Source: Clostridia bacterium
GTDB lineage: Bacteria > Bacillota > Clostridia > Oscillospirales > Acutalibacteraceae
Length of the DNA: 47,563 nt
NCBI GenBank assembly: GCA_017473925.1
Contig: JAFUIY010000026.1
Location: 1 to 47,563, forward strand
Direction: 5' to 3'
Positions within the stretch are counted from its first letter, which is position 1. Every line of letters begins with the position of its first letter. Made by a program: the position numbers and the translations under genes. A model generated the notes under the pieces. It made no database searches, was not told the origin of the DNA, and saw nothing but the letters and a program-made list of their open reading frames with translations. Shown one piece after another: positions 24,979-33,578 of this stretch.

Positions 24979-25776
24979 ATGAGATTTGTTGCAGACCACG
25001 ATTTGCATATTCATTCAACGGTTTCGCCTTGCTGTCACGATGAAAATCAGACACCTGAAGCGATACTCAGTTATGCGAAAGATAATAATCTGAAAAAGAT
25101 TTGCCTGACAAATCATCTCTGGGATGAAACTGTAAAAAGTGAAGCAGAATGGCACGACGGACAGCGTTTCTGTTGTGTAAAATCTGTTCTGCCTCTGCCT
25201 CAGGACAAGGATGTACGGTTCCTTTTCGGTGCAGAAACAGATATGGACTATAATTTCGTGCTGGGAATCAGCAAGGAAAGATACGATGCATTTGATTTTG
25301 TTGTCATACCCACAACACATCTTCATCTTGCAGGGAATACGGTAAGAACAAAGCTTCAGACACCCGAAGAAGCAACTGAGCATTGGATTGCAAGGCTTGA
25401 AGCACTGCTGAAAATGGACCTGCCGTGGCATAAAACAGGTATTGCGCATCTTACCTGCGGACATATTTTCAAAGGCTCCGTTCCCGATGTTATAAAGCTG
25501 CTGCCCGATGAGAAGCTTTACGAAATTTTCACGGACTGTGCAAAAAAAGGCGTCGGAATTGAGCTGAATATGAAAACTCTTTCGCTGTCTGATGAAGCGA
25601 AAGGCATAATGCTCAGACCCTATCACATTGCAAAGGACTGCGGTTGTAAATTCTATCTCGGCAGTGATTCACATACCGTAAAAGCACTGGGAACTGCAAA
25701 AGAAAACTTTGAGGATATCATAACAAGCCTTGACCTTAAAGAAGCAGACAAATTCCCCTTTGCAAAAAGTGAATGA
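24979..25776 (+). CDS. PHP-domain metal-dependent hydrolase (histidinol-phosphatase-like)
   Basis: A 265-residue protein. PHP motifs in order: DLHIHSTVSP (His10 and His12), LTNHLWDE, GAETDM, VIPTTHLHLAG, GIAHLTCGHIF and the final GSDSHTV. These His and Asp residues normally bind a trinuclear metal centre for phosphoester hydrolysis. The substrate is unknown; his genes are absent nearby. Start M at 24979 was chosen by promoter position and GGTGA upstream. It is divergent from the TPR-like gene and ends in a clear terminator. Confidence 0.82.
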   Translation: MRFVADHDLHIHSTVSPCCHDENQTPEAILSYAKDNNLKKICLTNHLWDETVKSEAEWHDGQRFCCVKSVLPLPQDKDVRFLFGAETDMDYNFVLGISKERYDAFDFVVIPTTHLHLAGNTVRTKLQTPEEATEHWIARLEALLKMDLPWHKTGIAHLTCGHIFKGSVPDVIKLLPDEKLYEIFTDCAKKGVGIELNMKTLSLSDEAKGIMLRPYHIAKDCGCKFYLGSDSHTVKALGTAKENFEDIITSLDLKEADKFPFAKSE

Positions 25777-25802
25777 TTACAAAACATGACAATACGACTG
25801 TT

Positions 25803-25831
25803 ACAGCATCCGTTCAGGGTGCTGTTTTTTT
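25803..25831 (+). terminator. Terminator of the PHP-hydrolase gene
   Basis: ACAGCATCC pairs with GGGTGCTGT (one wobble pair), followed by a run of eight T. Confidence 0.88.
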
Positions 25832-25859
25832 GTTTTCAGTATATTTTTTGCAGAAAATA

Positions 25860-25889
25860 TTGACAATGATATGCTTTCTGTGTTAATAT
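25860..25889 (+). promoter_or_regulatory. Promoter of the TetR gene
   Basis: TTGACA (25860-25865), 18-bp spacer, TAATAT (25884-25889), about 60 bp before the start codon. Confidence 0.6.
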
Positions 25890-25949
25890 CTACCTGAAGT
25901 TAAACCACGGTATAATTTAGAGTATATTTTTGAAAAACGAGGTGGCGAT

Positions 25950-26630
25950 GTGGCAAACATACGAAGCGAAAAAGAAAGCAGAGAATTGCACAGGCAGATT
26001 CTCACCGCCGCAACAGTAATGTTCATGCAGAAAGGCTTTGAGAGAACAACAATAACGGACATAGCAAAGCTCTCAGGTGTGCCGAAATCAAAAATTCTTT
26101 ACGAAATGAACAGCAAGGAGGAAATTCTTGAGCATCTTGTGACAAGGTTTCTTGACGGTGTTACGGCGGCATCGGATGCAGTGTCAGAAAAGCTTACTGA
26201 TGACAAAGTGCTTATTTTTATAGCCAATGAGGTGTTACAGCTTTATATGGCTGAAATGAATGAGGATATGCGGAACCTTTACCTTGCAGGGTACTCAATG
26301 CCGAAGACAAGCGAAGAAGTGCTTAAACGAAGGGCAAAAATGATGCATGAAGCCTTCAGTCACAGCTTCCCCGGACAGGAGCTGAAGGACTTCTACGAAA
26401 CGGAAATTGCTTCAATGGGCATAATGAGGGCATATATGACCATTCCCTGCGATATGTATTTTACTATTGAGGCAAAAGCAAAAAGACTTGTAACAATGCT
26501 TCTGCGTATTTATAAGGCAGAAGATGAAAAAATTACCGAAGTATTTGAGTTTGTTGAAAAAATCGACTTTGAATCGGTTGCAAAAAAAGCCGTTGAAAGT
26601 GTTTTCGATGAACTTAACATAAAAAACTAA
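25950..26630 (+). CDS. TetR/AcrR-family transcriptional regulator
   Basis: A 226-residue protein. Residues 12-60 are a TetR-type HTH: RQILTAATVMFMQKGFERTTITDIAKLSGVPKSKILYEMNSKEEILEHL (given here as its two ends RQILTAATVMF and SKEEILEHL). The remaining helical part is the ligand-binding and dimerisation domain. The start is a GTG at 25950 with GAGGTGG 6 nt upstream. The secreted-protein gene begins 30 bp downstream in the same direction, so the regulator may control it or share its transcript. The ligand is unknown. Confidence 0.85.
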   Translation: MANIRSEKESRELHRQILTAATVMFMQKGFERTTITDIAKLSGVPKSKILYEMNSKEEILEHLVTRFLDGVTAASDAVSEKLTDDKVLIFIANEVLQLYMAEMNEDMRNLYLAGYSMPKTSEEVLKRRAKMMHEAFSHSFPGQELKDFYETEIASMGIMRAYMTIPCDMYFTIEAKAKRLVTMLLRIYKAEDEKITEVFEFVEKIDFESVAKKAVESVFDELNIKN

Positions 26631-26660
26631 CAAATAAAGCACTAAAAGGAGATGACCCTA

Positions 26661-28122
26661 ATGAACAAAACAATAAAGAAAACCTTATCAATCATTCTCA
26701 CAATCTTAATGATTGTATCAAGCGTACCTTTTGCATTTGCGACAGAAGGAACCCCCGTTGCCAAAGTAGGCGACGTGGAATATACCGACTTTGTCACCGC
26801 TGTGGCAAACTGGACGGACGGTACTACACTGACCCTGCTGGCGGATACCCCCGAATACAACGATAATATTACCATCGTCAATAAGTCCGTTACCCTTGAC
26901 CTGAACGGACACACATTGAATTTCTCCGGTACCGAAAACAAGCGTTTTATGGTTGGTGAATATGATAGCCTGACCATCCGCGACAGCGGCACCGACGGTG
27001 CGATCAATGCGTATTACTGCACAGTACAGAATTATGGTATCACGAACCTGCAGAGCGGCACACTGAATGGCCCTGTAAGCAATGTGGGTACATTCAATAT
27101 GACCGGCGGTAAGGTCATCGGCTATAGCAAATTGCATAGAACTTCAACACAAGCCATTGATAACCACGGTACTCTGAACATCTCCGGCGGTGAGGCGATC
27201 GGACGGTTTGGTATTTCGGCTAATTATGAATCTGTTACCAATATTTCCGGCAGCCCTGTCATCACAGGCGAGGATCGAGGCAGCAATAAAGGTTCTGCCA
27301 TCAGATCCGCCAATACCGATCTGATCATCACCATTTCCGGCACTCCCACGCTGACGGGCGGTTCATGGGGCGAGCTTTTTTTCAAATACCCCCATTACTC
27401 TGAACACCCAGCCTGCCGACGGTGAAACGTGGCGTGTTTTCGGAACCGCAAATAGCATCACAGCCAACAAGGGCGTATTTGCCATCCCCGGTGAGGGCGT
27501 GACCCTGAACCCGGAGAAATTTGTATCCCTTACGGAAGGCTACACAGTAAAGAAAAACATCAATGGAGAGCTGGTATTCTGCGACTGTGCGACCGGTTTG
27601 GTATTCGTTTCCAACGGCGACGGTACCCACAATACCACCTGCAGTTGTGGCAGCGCGACCTTTGACACCAATTTGGCTTGTTCGGGCGGCGTGGCAACCT
27701 GCACAGCAAAAGCAGTTTGTGAAACCTGCGGTGAAGAATACGGCGAAGTTGACTCTGATGCTCACGATATAGTTGTCGATGAAGCAGTAGCTCCCAAGTG
27801 CGGTGAAACAGGTCTTACGGCAGGTCAGCATTGTTCACGCTGTGATGCTATGACAATCATTCAGGAGGTTGTTCCTGCACTCACTCATAAGGATGATGAT
27901 GGCGATTCTCTGTGCGACCACGGCTGCGGAACTCAGATTTCAAGCGGCGGCAATGGCGGTACAGGTGAAGCTGAAACACCCGACGGATCCGGACAGCCCG
28001 AAGAAGACGGCACAATCTGCGAATATTGCAGAAGCAATCATAATAACCCCATAACAAGAATTTTCTGCAGAATTACTCAGTTCTTCATCAAACTTTTCAC
28101 ATTCCTCGGTTTCTGGGAATAA
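26661..28122 (+). pseudogene. Secreted beta-helix/CxxC-repeat surface protein gene, frameshifted and mosaic
   Basis: The start (ATG 26661, AAAGGAG upstream) encodes a signal peptide (MNKTIKKTLSIILTILMIVS..., about 1-27). A beta-helix-like body with repeated strand and turn motifs (ITIVNKSVTLDLNGHTL, LNISGGEAIGRF) follows. The frame ends at 27425. Removing one T from the seven-T run at 27376-27382 joins it to the frame that continues in good sequence (NTPITLNTQPADGETW) to 28122. The C-terminal part has CxxC repeats like those of the dockerin proteins and ends with CEYC, then a hydrophobic FCRITQFFIKLFTFLGFW tail, perhaps an envelope-sorting signal. The middle (about 26745-27740) uses G/C-rich codons unlike its ends. 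It could be a true pseudogene, a phase-variable gene or a sequencing error. Confidence 0.7.
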
Positions 28123-28126
28123 TGCA

Positions 28127-28539
28127 ATAATAACAGACCGTCGGATTCAGCCGGGTGTTCGAAAGGACACTCGGCAGTTTTATTCGCCTTACGGCGAGTG
28201 ATATTGCTTCGCAATTCTATTGTGCTTTGCACAGTGTTATTGTCCTTCGGACAGTTTTATGCGAATAAAATAACACTGAAACCGTAAGGCTTCAATATCA
28301 CTTTTGATTTATCAAAAATATAACTGCAAATTTTAATTTGCAATAACACTTATACATACCGAAAAAAATTGTTTTCAGATTGGCATAATTGCTTTCAATG
28401 TATATAACTCACTTTGACACGTTCAAACCGCAAGTGTCAATTTTTTTTAAAGAAAATCGGGAGACTCATTTACAAAGTGTCTCCCGATAGTTTTTCTGTT
28501 CTTAGTAACCCCGTACATTCTCCGACGGTCTGTTATTAT
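28127..28539. repeat. Hairpin-array element Y (MITE-like) with perfect 18-bp terminal inverted repeats
   Basis: The ends ATAATAACAGACCGTCGG (28127-28144) and CCGACGGTCTGTTATTAT (28522-28539) are exact inverted repeats. Inside are hairpins with stems CCGRGTGT, CGCC, TTGC, GTGC, GTCC, then GAAnCC, TTGAT and GCAAATT, separated by AGTTTTATT/AGTGATATT linkers that reverse orientation past the centre. A GGGAGAC/GTCTCCC hairpin with a T-run lies near the right end. It has one more hairpin unit (TTGCTTCGCAA) than element X at 9766. It begins 5 bp past the stop codon at 28122. Confidence 0.9.
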
Positions 28540-28547
28540 GCAGGAAT

Positions 28548-28638
28548 GAATTCTTATTTATTGAACTGATTATACGCTCATAATACAGATTTCAAGCTGC
28601 AAAAAACTGCCCTCAAAGAGAGCAGTTAATTTCACTCA
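28548..28638 (-). promoter_or_regulatory. Cluster cassette copy 0 (terminator plus relic promoter)
   Basis: Related to the cassettes at 32123, 34320, 35724 and 38661: same terminator hairpin, a TTTCAA/ATTATA pair (minus strand TTGAAA at 28590-28595 and TATAAT at 28569-28574) and similar flanks. The spacer is only 15 bp and no minus-strand gene follows, so as a promoter it looks dead. The terminator part is intact. Confidence 0.6.
28601..28626 (-). terminator. Terminator of the MFS/GH106-like unit
   Basis: Stem ACTGC-CTC/GAG-GCAGT at 28606-28626, with six T following on the minus strand (A-run 28601-28606), 15 bp past the stop codon. Confidence 0.88.
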
Positions 28639-28640
28639 TT

Positions 28641-30926
28641 TTATTCCGTGTAAAGCGTAACAGGGCCATATAATCCGCCTGAGAGGAAATCCTTTGCATA
28701 TTCAATTTCGCCCTCGAAATACGGGGATAATTCTTCTGTTTTCCACCTGTTGAAATAATCTGTATGAACATACCAGTTCGCTGATGTGTTTGTCACAACT
28801 ATTTTAAGTGTATTGTTTTCCCTGAGCACACCGTCAGGTATTTTAAACCTGTATGGAGGTGCTAAACTTACACCGAGGTGATGTCCGTTAAGGTATGCTG
28901 ATGCTGTAAAATGCACATCGCCTGAATCAAGCTCACCTTTTTTTCCTGTTTTCTCAGCAGGAAGTGTAAAGCTTGTTTCATAAACACAGCTGCCTGAAAA
29001 AGCATTGCCGACTGATGAAGACCAGTCACCAAGGTGTATGGAAACTGCATTTTCCGGATAATTAATACTATCAAATCCGTTTTTATCACAGACAAGCTCT
29101 GTTTCTTTTCTGAATGTAAATTCACCCGAAATATTAAATTCATCGTTGAAACGGTTCTGTTTTTCTGCTTTCAGAACATCGTCGGTTAACAAAATAACAG
29201 CAGTTTCGCCTATGGCGAGAGAAATATTAAAAATACCGTTTTCAGTTTCAATGTATTGCAGCTCACCATTGTTCAGGTCAAGCAGATAGCCTTTTGCAGA
29301 CGGTAAGTGAATACTGTAATCACCGTTTACGCCTGTTTCTCTGAAGAGAATCAATAAATCTCCGTTATTGAGCTTTCTGTGCATTGCACGCAAACCGTCA
29401 CCGTCTGCTTTTACTGCAGGTGTGAGATCAGAAAGGTCCTGTGAAACACAGCCTCCCAGTTTTATAAAATTATCCAATGCAATCCGTGTTTTTTCGGGAA
29501 TATATGCATTTTCAGGAATGATTATATGCTTATATTCTGCACTGCCGATGCACATATATCCGTTATCTGTAATTTCAGCATTCTGCAAAACATCATCATC
29601 TGCAATGTCAAAATCAACCAACATATTTTCAAGGGTTCTTCCGAGAATGTCAAACTCTTCTGCCGTTTTTTCTGCTTTTAGTCTTCCCTGAAAATCTGAG
29701 ACAGGATAATAAAGAGCCGTGTCATATACACGCTCACCGAGTGAGCTTATGTAAGACAATCTTTCCGTATAACGGTTAAAGTAACTGAGATACTTGCAGA
29801 ATGGTTGTTTTTCCGTAAACACGGGCAACTCCTGAGCAAGAAGCTGACCGTTTCTGCCGAGAGGAAAATTAAAGGGATTAAAAATATTGATTCCACGAAC
29901 AGCCCCGTAGCCTACTGTATATAGCATTATATCGTAAGTAACACTTGCCCCTGCAACACCAAAAATTTCACTTAATGCAAATTTTGTGCCGTTCTGTGCT
30001 GCCGCAGATGAAGCATATCGGGGAAAAAATCCGTTATATGCATTAAATTCATCTTTATCGGTTACTCTGTCCTCAGGATAAATCTGACGCCATATAAAAT
30101 CAACTCCGGGAATATCGAAACACCTGAGAGCTCTCATAAGATTGAAATTGTAACCGCCGTTCATACAGCCGTCAGGACTGTGGTCGACATCAAGATGCCC
30201 CGTAAAATCAATCCCTTTTTCATTTGCCCATTTTTTGCAGGGTAAAAGAAAATTTTCACAGAATGCATGACTGCATAAATCATACCATTGATGCAAGACA
30301 TGAACATTCTCTTCTGCAGGAGCAATTTCACCCTCAATTAACGGAATGTACGGCAATATTGATTCACCATAGAGTTCTTCGTATTTGTCCTTCAACTCTT
30401 TATTTGAAGAAGAAAAAAATGCCTTTGGTTCATCCGTGAACACTGCAGTAACATAATTCTTAAAATCTTCTCCTGTTGCAGAAGCATATTTTTCGTGAGT
30501 AATCTCTATAAAAAACTCTGTTGCTTTCCTGTTGAGCAAATCGGGATAACGGGAATTTTCAACTGAAAATTCAGGGTGAGCCTCTGTTACCTTACCGCAG
30601 GCACTGCCTGACGGCCAACCGCCTTCATCATAAATCCAGCAGTTCATTCCGAGTGCATTGCCTTGTTTTATTGCATATTCACAAAGCCCAAAAAATTCAT
30701 CTGTGAGATAACCGGGAGTAAGATTTGTAGGCATACTGTCGGGACGGAAATCTTTCGGCTCGGGAAGAATATAAAATGCTCTTATTCCGAGATGCTGCAT
30801 TTCATTCAGCTGAGTGTCTATAATTTCTTTTGTGCAAACATCATTCCACACCCATACATACACAGGTGCACAGGAAACATCAGGAGTAAGAAAACTGTTT
30901 ATATCGAAAATGTCATTGTTTTTCAT
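28641..30926 (-). CDS. GH106-like glycoside hydrolase (putative alpha-L-rhamnosidase)
   Basis: A 761-residue protein without signal peptide. The N-terminal barrel shows the blocks of GH106-related enzymes: VYVWVWNDVCTKEIIDTQL, MQHLGIRAFYILPEP, MNCWIYDEGGWPSGSA and VFTDEPKAFF, with acidic residues in the last two as likely catalytic residues. The C-terminal 200 residues are a beta-sandwich (SGSCVYETSFTLP, ASAYLNGHHLG, NNTLKIVVTNT), typical of sugar-binding accessory domains. Rhamnosidase is the best family-level guess; other alpha- or beta-glycosidases in this clan are possible. The ATG at 30926 was chosen since AAGGA lies 8 nt upstream, inside the end of the transporter gene, only 1 nt away. 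It is translationally coupled to the transporter. Confidence 0.7.
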   Translation of the reverse strand: MKNNDIFDINSFLTPDVSCAPVYVWVWNDVCTKEIIDTQLNEMQHLGIRAFYILPEPKDFRPDSMPTNLTPGYLTDEFFGLCEYAIKQGNALGMNCWIYDEGGWPSGSACGKVTEAHPEFSVENSRYPDLLNRKATEFFIEITHEKYASATGEDFKNYVTAVFTDEPKAFFSSSNKELKDKYEELYGESILPYIPLIEGEIAPAEENVHVLHQWYDLCSHAFCENFLLPCKKWANEKGIDFTGHLDVDHSPDGCMNGGYNFNLMRALRCFDIPGVDFIWRQIYPEDRVTDKDEFNAYNGFFPRYASSAAAQNGTKFALSEIFGVAGASVTYDIMLYTVGYGAVRGINIFNPFNFPLGRNGQLLAQELPVFTEKQPFCKYLSYFNRYTERLSYISSLGERVYDTALYYPVSDFQGRLKAEKTAEEFDILGRTLENMLVDFDIADDDVLQNAEITDNGYMCIGSAEYKHIIIPENAYIPEKTRIALDNFIKLGGCVSQDLSDLTPAVKADGDGLRAMHRKLNNGDLLILFRETGVNGDYSIHLPSAKGYLLDLNNGELQYIETENGIFNISLAIGETAVILLTDDVLKAEKQNRFNDEFNISGEFTFRKETELVCDKNGFDSINYPENAVSIHLGDWSSSVGNAFSGSCVYETSFTLPAEKTGKKGELDSGDVHFTASAYLNGHHLGVSLAPPYRFKIPDGVLRENNTLKIVVTNTSANWYVHTDYFNRWKTEELSPYFEGEIEYAKDFLSGGLYGPVTLYTE

Positions 30927-30927
30927 T

Positions 30928-32109
30928 TTAAACATCCTTAATGTATCTGCCTTGTTTTTTCAGACGGTTTATAAAACATTTAATAGCTATAACCATTACA
31001 ATATAAAGTAATGCGAGTAAAACCGGATAAACTTTTATTCCGAACACACCGCTTATAAGACTTACCATAGGCGGTGCCAGCATAACACCGATATATGCAA
31101 AGGCAATTTGTGAACCCATAATTGATTGTGACACTTCTTTACCGAAATTGTGTGGTGTCAGGTGTATCATATTCGGGTAAACAGAACCGTTACCGAGACC
31201 TATAAGGAATAAGCCCACGACTGCAAAAATACCGTTTAAAGGAAGAAGCATAATAATAATTGCCGGTGCAAGAATCACACAGCCGATAAAAATACGCATC
31301 CATGTTTTAATTTTGTTTGCAAGTAAACCTGAAACAAAACGGCCTATAGACATTCCGACATAATATACAGTAAGGGCAAGTGCTCCGTGCTCAATATCAA
31401 AGCCTTTTTCTTCTACAAGATAGGTGCTTCCCCAAACTCCGCAGGCATATTCAATTGCATTTGTCATAAGCATGATTACCCAGACTTGTCTGACTTCTGA
31501 TTTTTTTATCATTTCAGCAATTGAAAGGTTTACTCCGCTTTCTTCATTTGATTCCTGTGATGAAGAATTCTTTTTCCATAAGGGAACAGAAAATATCAGT
31601 AACAGCGCAATAGCAAACTGAACATAAAAAGCATAGCGATAACCGCCACGCCAACCGACATTACTGAAAGCCTGTGACATAATATAAGGACTCAGCGATA
31701 CCCCTACACCATAAAAACAGTGAAGAAAATTCATATGGCTTGCTTTGCAGTGAAGAGCCAAATAATTATTAAGACCTGAATCAATTGCACCTGCACCAAG
31801 CCCTAAAACAATGGCTAAAGGTATCATAAACCAGAACGACGGCACCAGAGAAAAACCGAGCAAAGAAAGTGCAGTCATGGCAGTACTGAAAGCTGTAACC
31901 TTTGCAGTGCCTAATTTATTGAGAATTCTTGTGCTGAACATACTTGAAAGCACTGTACATCCCGAAATCAGAAATGTGATAATGCTCACCATTTCAACAG
32001 GAATACCGAGTTCTGTATGAATTGCAGGCCAGGCGGAGCCGATAAGCGAATCGGGAACGCCGAGACCTATAAATGCAATATAAATAACGATTAAAAGTAA
32101 GCTTGTCAT
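30928..32109 (-). CDS. Major facilitator superfamily sugar/glycoside transporter (FucP-like)
   Basis: A 393-residue protein with about 12 membrane segments. It opens LLLIVIYIAFIGLGVPDSLIGSAWP and has the symmetrical halves of the MFS, with GLGAGAIDSGLNNYLA in helix 4-5 and SIGRFVSGLLANKI between helices 8 and 9. FucP-like carriers move sugars with protons. Given its cotranscription with a GH106-like gene, it probably imports the glycoside of the cluster. The ATG at 32109 was chosen: GGAG lies 7 nt upstream, and an earlier ATG at 32145 overlaps the -10 box. Confidence 0.85.
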   Translation of the reverse strand: MTSLLLIVIYIAFIGLGVPDSLIGSAWPAIHTELGIPVEMVSIITFLISGCTVLSSMFSTRILNKLGTAKVTAFSTAMTALSLLGFSLVPSFWFMIPLAIVLGLGAGAIDSGLNNYLALHCKASHMNFLHCFYGVGVSLSPYIMSQAFSNVGWRGGYRYAFYVQFAIALLLIFSVPLWKKNSSSQESNEESGVNLSIAEMIKKSEVRQVWVIMLMTNAIEYACGVWGSTYLVEEKGFDIEHGALALTVYYVGMSIGRFVSGLLANKIKTWMRIFIGCVILAPAIIIMLLPLNGIFAVVGLFLIGLGNGSVYPNMIHLTPHNFGKEVSQSIMGSQIAFAYIGVMLAPPMVSLISGVFGIKVYPVLLALLYIVMVIAIKCFINRLKKQGRYIKDV

Positions 32110-32122
32110 AATAAATCTCCGT

Positions 32123-32242
32123 AAATTCTTATTTGTCGGACACATTATATCACACTCACATACCTGATTTCAATCTGTCAGCACATAAAAAACTGCCCTC
32201 GGAAGAGAGCAGTAAAATATTCAGTCCGACAAAACGGAATTT
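32123..32242 (-). promoter_or_regulatory. Cluster cassette copy 1 (promoter of the MFS/GH106-like unit)
   Basis: Ends AAATTCTTATTTGTCGGAC (32123-32141) and GTCCGACAAAACGGAATTT (32224-32242) are inverted repeats. Minus-strand promoter TTGAAA (32168-32173), 18-bp spacer, TATAAT (32144-32149). A degraded palindrome CCTGATTTCAATCTGT (32163-32178) overlaps the -35 box. The terminator hairpin lies at 32192-32213. Confidence 0.8.
32184..32213 (-). terminator. Terminator of the DAPG-hydrolase/FAD-oxidoreductase unit
   Basis: ACTGCCCTC (32192-32200) and GAGAGCAGT (32205-32213) with a GGAA loop; T-run on the minus strand from the A-run at 32186-32192. Confidence 0.88.
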
Positions 32243-32248
32243 GTTGCT

Positions 32249-33505
32249 TTACAGCACAGCACCGTTTTTTATGAGCTTTTGCTGTAATGCTTTTATATCA
32301 ACCGTATGGACATTTTTGTTTGTTTTATATGCTATTGAAACCGCAGTGCCGGCGGCTTCACCCAGACAACAGCAGATCGGCATTATTCTTACAGATGCCT
32401 GAGCCTCGTGAGTAGCAGAGAGGCAACGCCCTGCAACAAGAAGATTGTCATATTCTTTCGGCAAAAGCGAACGATACGGGATTGTGTAAAATTCGCCGTC
32501 TTTGAAATATCTGTGGCTCGTACCCGTACCGGTAGGGCTGTGGATATCAATATCGTAATTGCCGAGTGCAATTGAATCCTCAAAGCGTGTGCAGTTAATG
32601 AGTTCATCACCATCCAGAATATGAACACCCTTAAGCTTTCTGCTTTCTCTGACACCGATATCAACCGCAACGGAAATCAGAGCACTTTCATGAAATGCAT
32701 CTGAATTTTCTCTCAGAAAACTGATAAGCTCGTGAATTTGCTTTCGTGCTATAACCTCGGCTTTACTCACATCAAAGGGGTTTGTAGGGTCAAGTTTCAC
32801 TACACGGGTTGAATTAAAGTGTAAAACATCTTCGCCAACGCCAAAGAAAACAAGAATATTCTCACGGGGATTTGTAATTTCACCTTTTGCCTGCTTTTCT
32901 TTGTAAAGCTCTTGCAGGTGAGGTCTTTCCTCTGTGAAAAGGTCAAGGTCAACACCGCTCATTCTGAAACAGGTTGTCATCGGTTGACAAAGACTGTCGC
33001 TTTCACGGCCTAACTGATAATCACAGCCTGCAAGATAAAATAACTCACCGTCACCTGTTGCATCAATAAAAAAATCTGCCTGAACTGTGAATTTTTGTGC
33101 TTTCGCAGTTACTTCAACCTCAGTCAGGTTACGTCCATCGGTTTTTACTCCGTAAACAATACCGTGAAAAAGAACATCCACACCTGCTTCAGCAGTCATA
33201 TCATCCAGAACTATTTTAAAATATTCGGAATTGAATTCATGGTCCTTGCAATCATCAACATATTTATCGTGACGCTCTTTCATTTCTTTGAAAACACCTT
33301 GTGAAAGATACTTTTTTGCGGCATTTTTATCCTTGCTGTTCTTTGTCCAGTATGGCATAAAGGGATAAACAAGATTATTGGCAATTGCACCGCCGAGGCA
33401 ACCCGATTTTTCCACAAGCAGAACCCTGAGCCCCTCCCGTGCAGCACTGACCGCAGCTGCAACACCGCTGAGCCCTCCGCCTGCAACAACAAGATTATAT
33501 TTCAT
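32249..33505 (-). CDS. FAD-dependent oxidoreductase (FAD_oxidored family), copy 1
   Basis: A 418-residue cytoplasmic protein. The dinucleotide-binding turn is VAGGGLSGVAAAVSAAREGLRVLLVEK (its core GGGLSG at about 8-13), with GGAIAN as the flavin-contact loop. FFIDATGDGELFYLAGC and GRESDS..QPMT are marks of the PF12831-type family, and the C-terminal block is LLVAGRCLSATHEAQASVR. Substrates of this family are poorly known, and it often occurs beside carbohydrate genes. The ATG at 33505 was chosen for AGGAG 9 nt upstream. It follows the DAPG-hydrolase-like gene by 73 bp and shares its unit. It is clearly related to the enzyme at 34449. Confidence 0.8.
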   Translation of the reverse strand: MKYNLVVAGGGLSGVAAAVSAAREGLRVLLVEKSGCLGGAIANNLVYPFMPYWTKNSKDKNAAKKYLSQGVFKEMKERHDKYVDDCKDHEFNSEYFKIVLDDMTAEAGVDVLFHGIVYGVKTDGRNLTEVEVTAKAQKFTVQADFFIDATGDGELFYLAGCDYQLGRESDSLCQPMTTCFRMSGVDLDLFTEERPHLQELYKEKQAKGEITNPRENILVFFGVGEDVLHFNSTRVVKLDPTNPFDVSKAEVIARKQIHELISFLRENSDAFHESALISVAVDIGVRESRKLKGVHILDGDELINCTRFEDSIALGNYDIDIHSPTGTGTSHRYFKDGEFYTIPYRSLLPKEYDNLLVAGRCLSATHEAQASVRIMPICCCLGEAAGTAVSIAYKTNKNVHTVDIKALQQKLIKNGAVL

Positions 33506-33578
33506 AAAATCACTCCTATATATAAAATCATCACGGTGTTTATAAATATCGTTTTTACTCAAAGAAAACGGAATTTGT

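Noticed and set aside
25950-28122. TetR as the regulator of the glycosidase cluster
   Set aside because: It is transcribed away from the cluster, separated by element Y, and its promoter region lacks the CAGATTnAATCTG palindrome.
32110-32145. Upstream ATG at 32145 for the MFS transporter
   Set aside because: It overlaps the -10 box of the cassette promoter; the ATG at 32109 has a proper ribosome-binding site.
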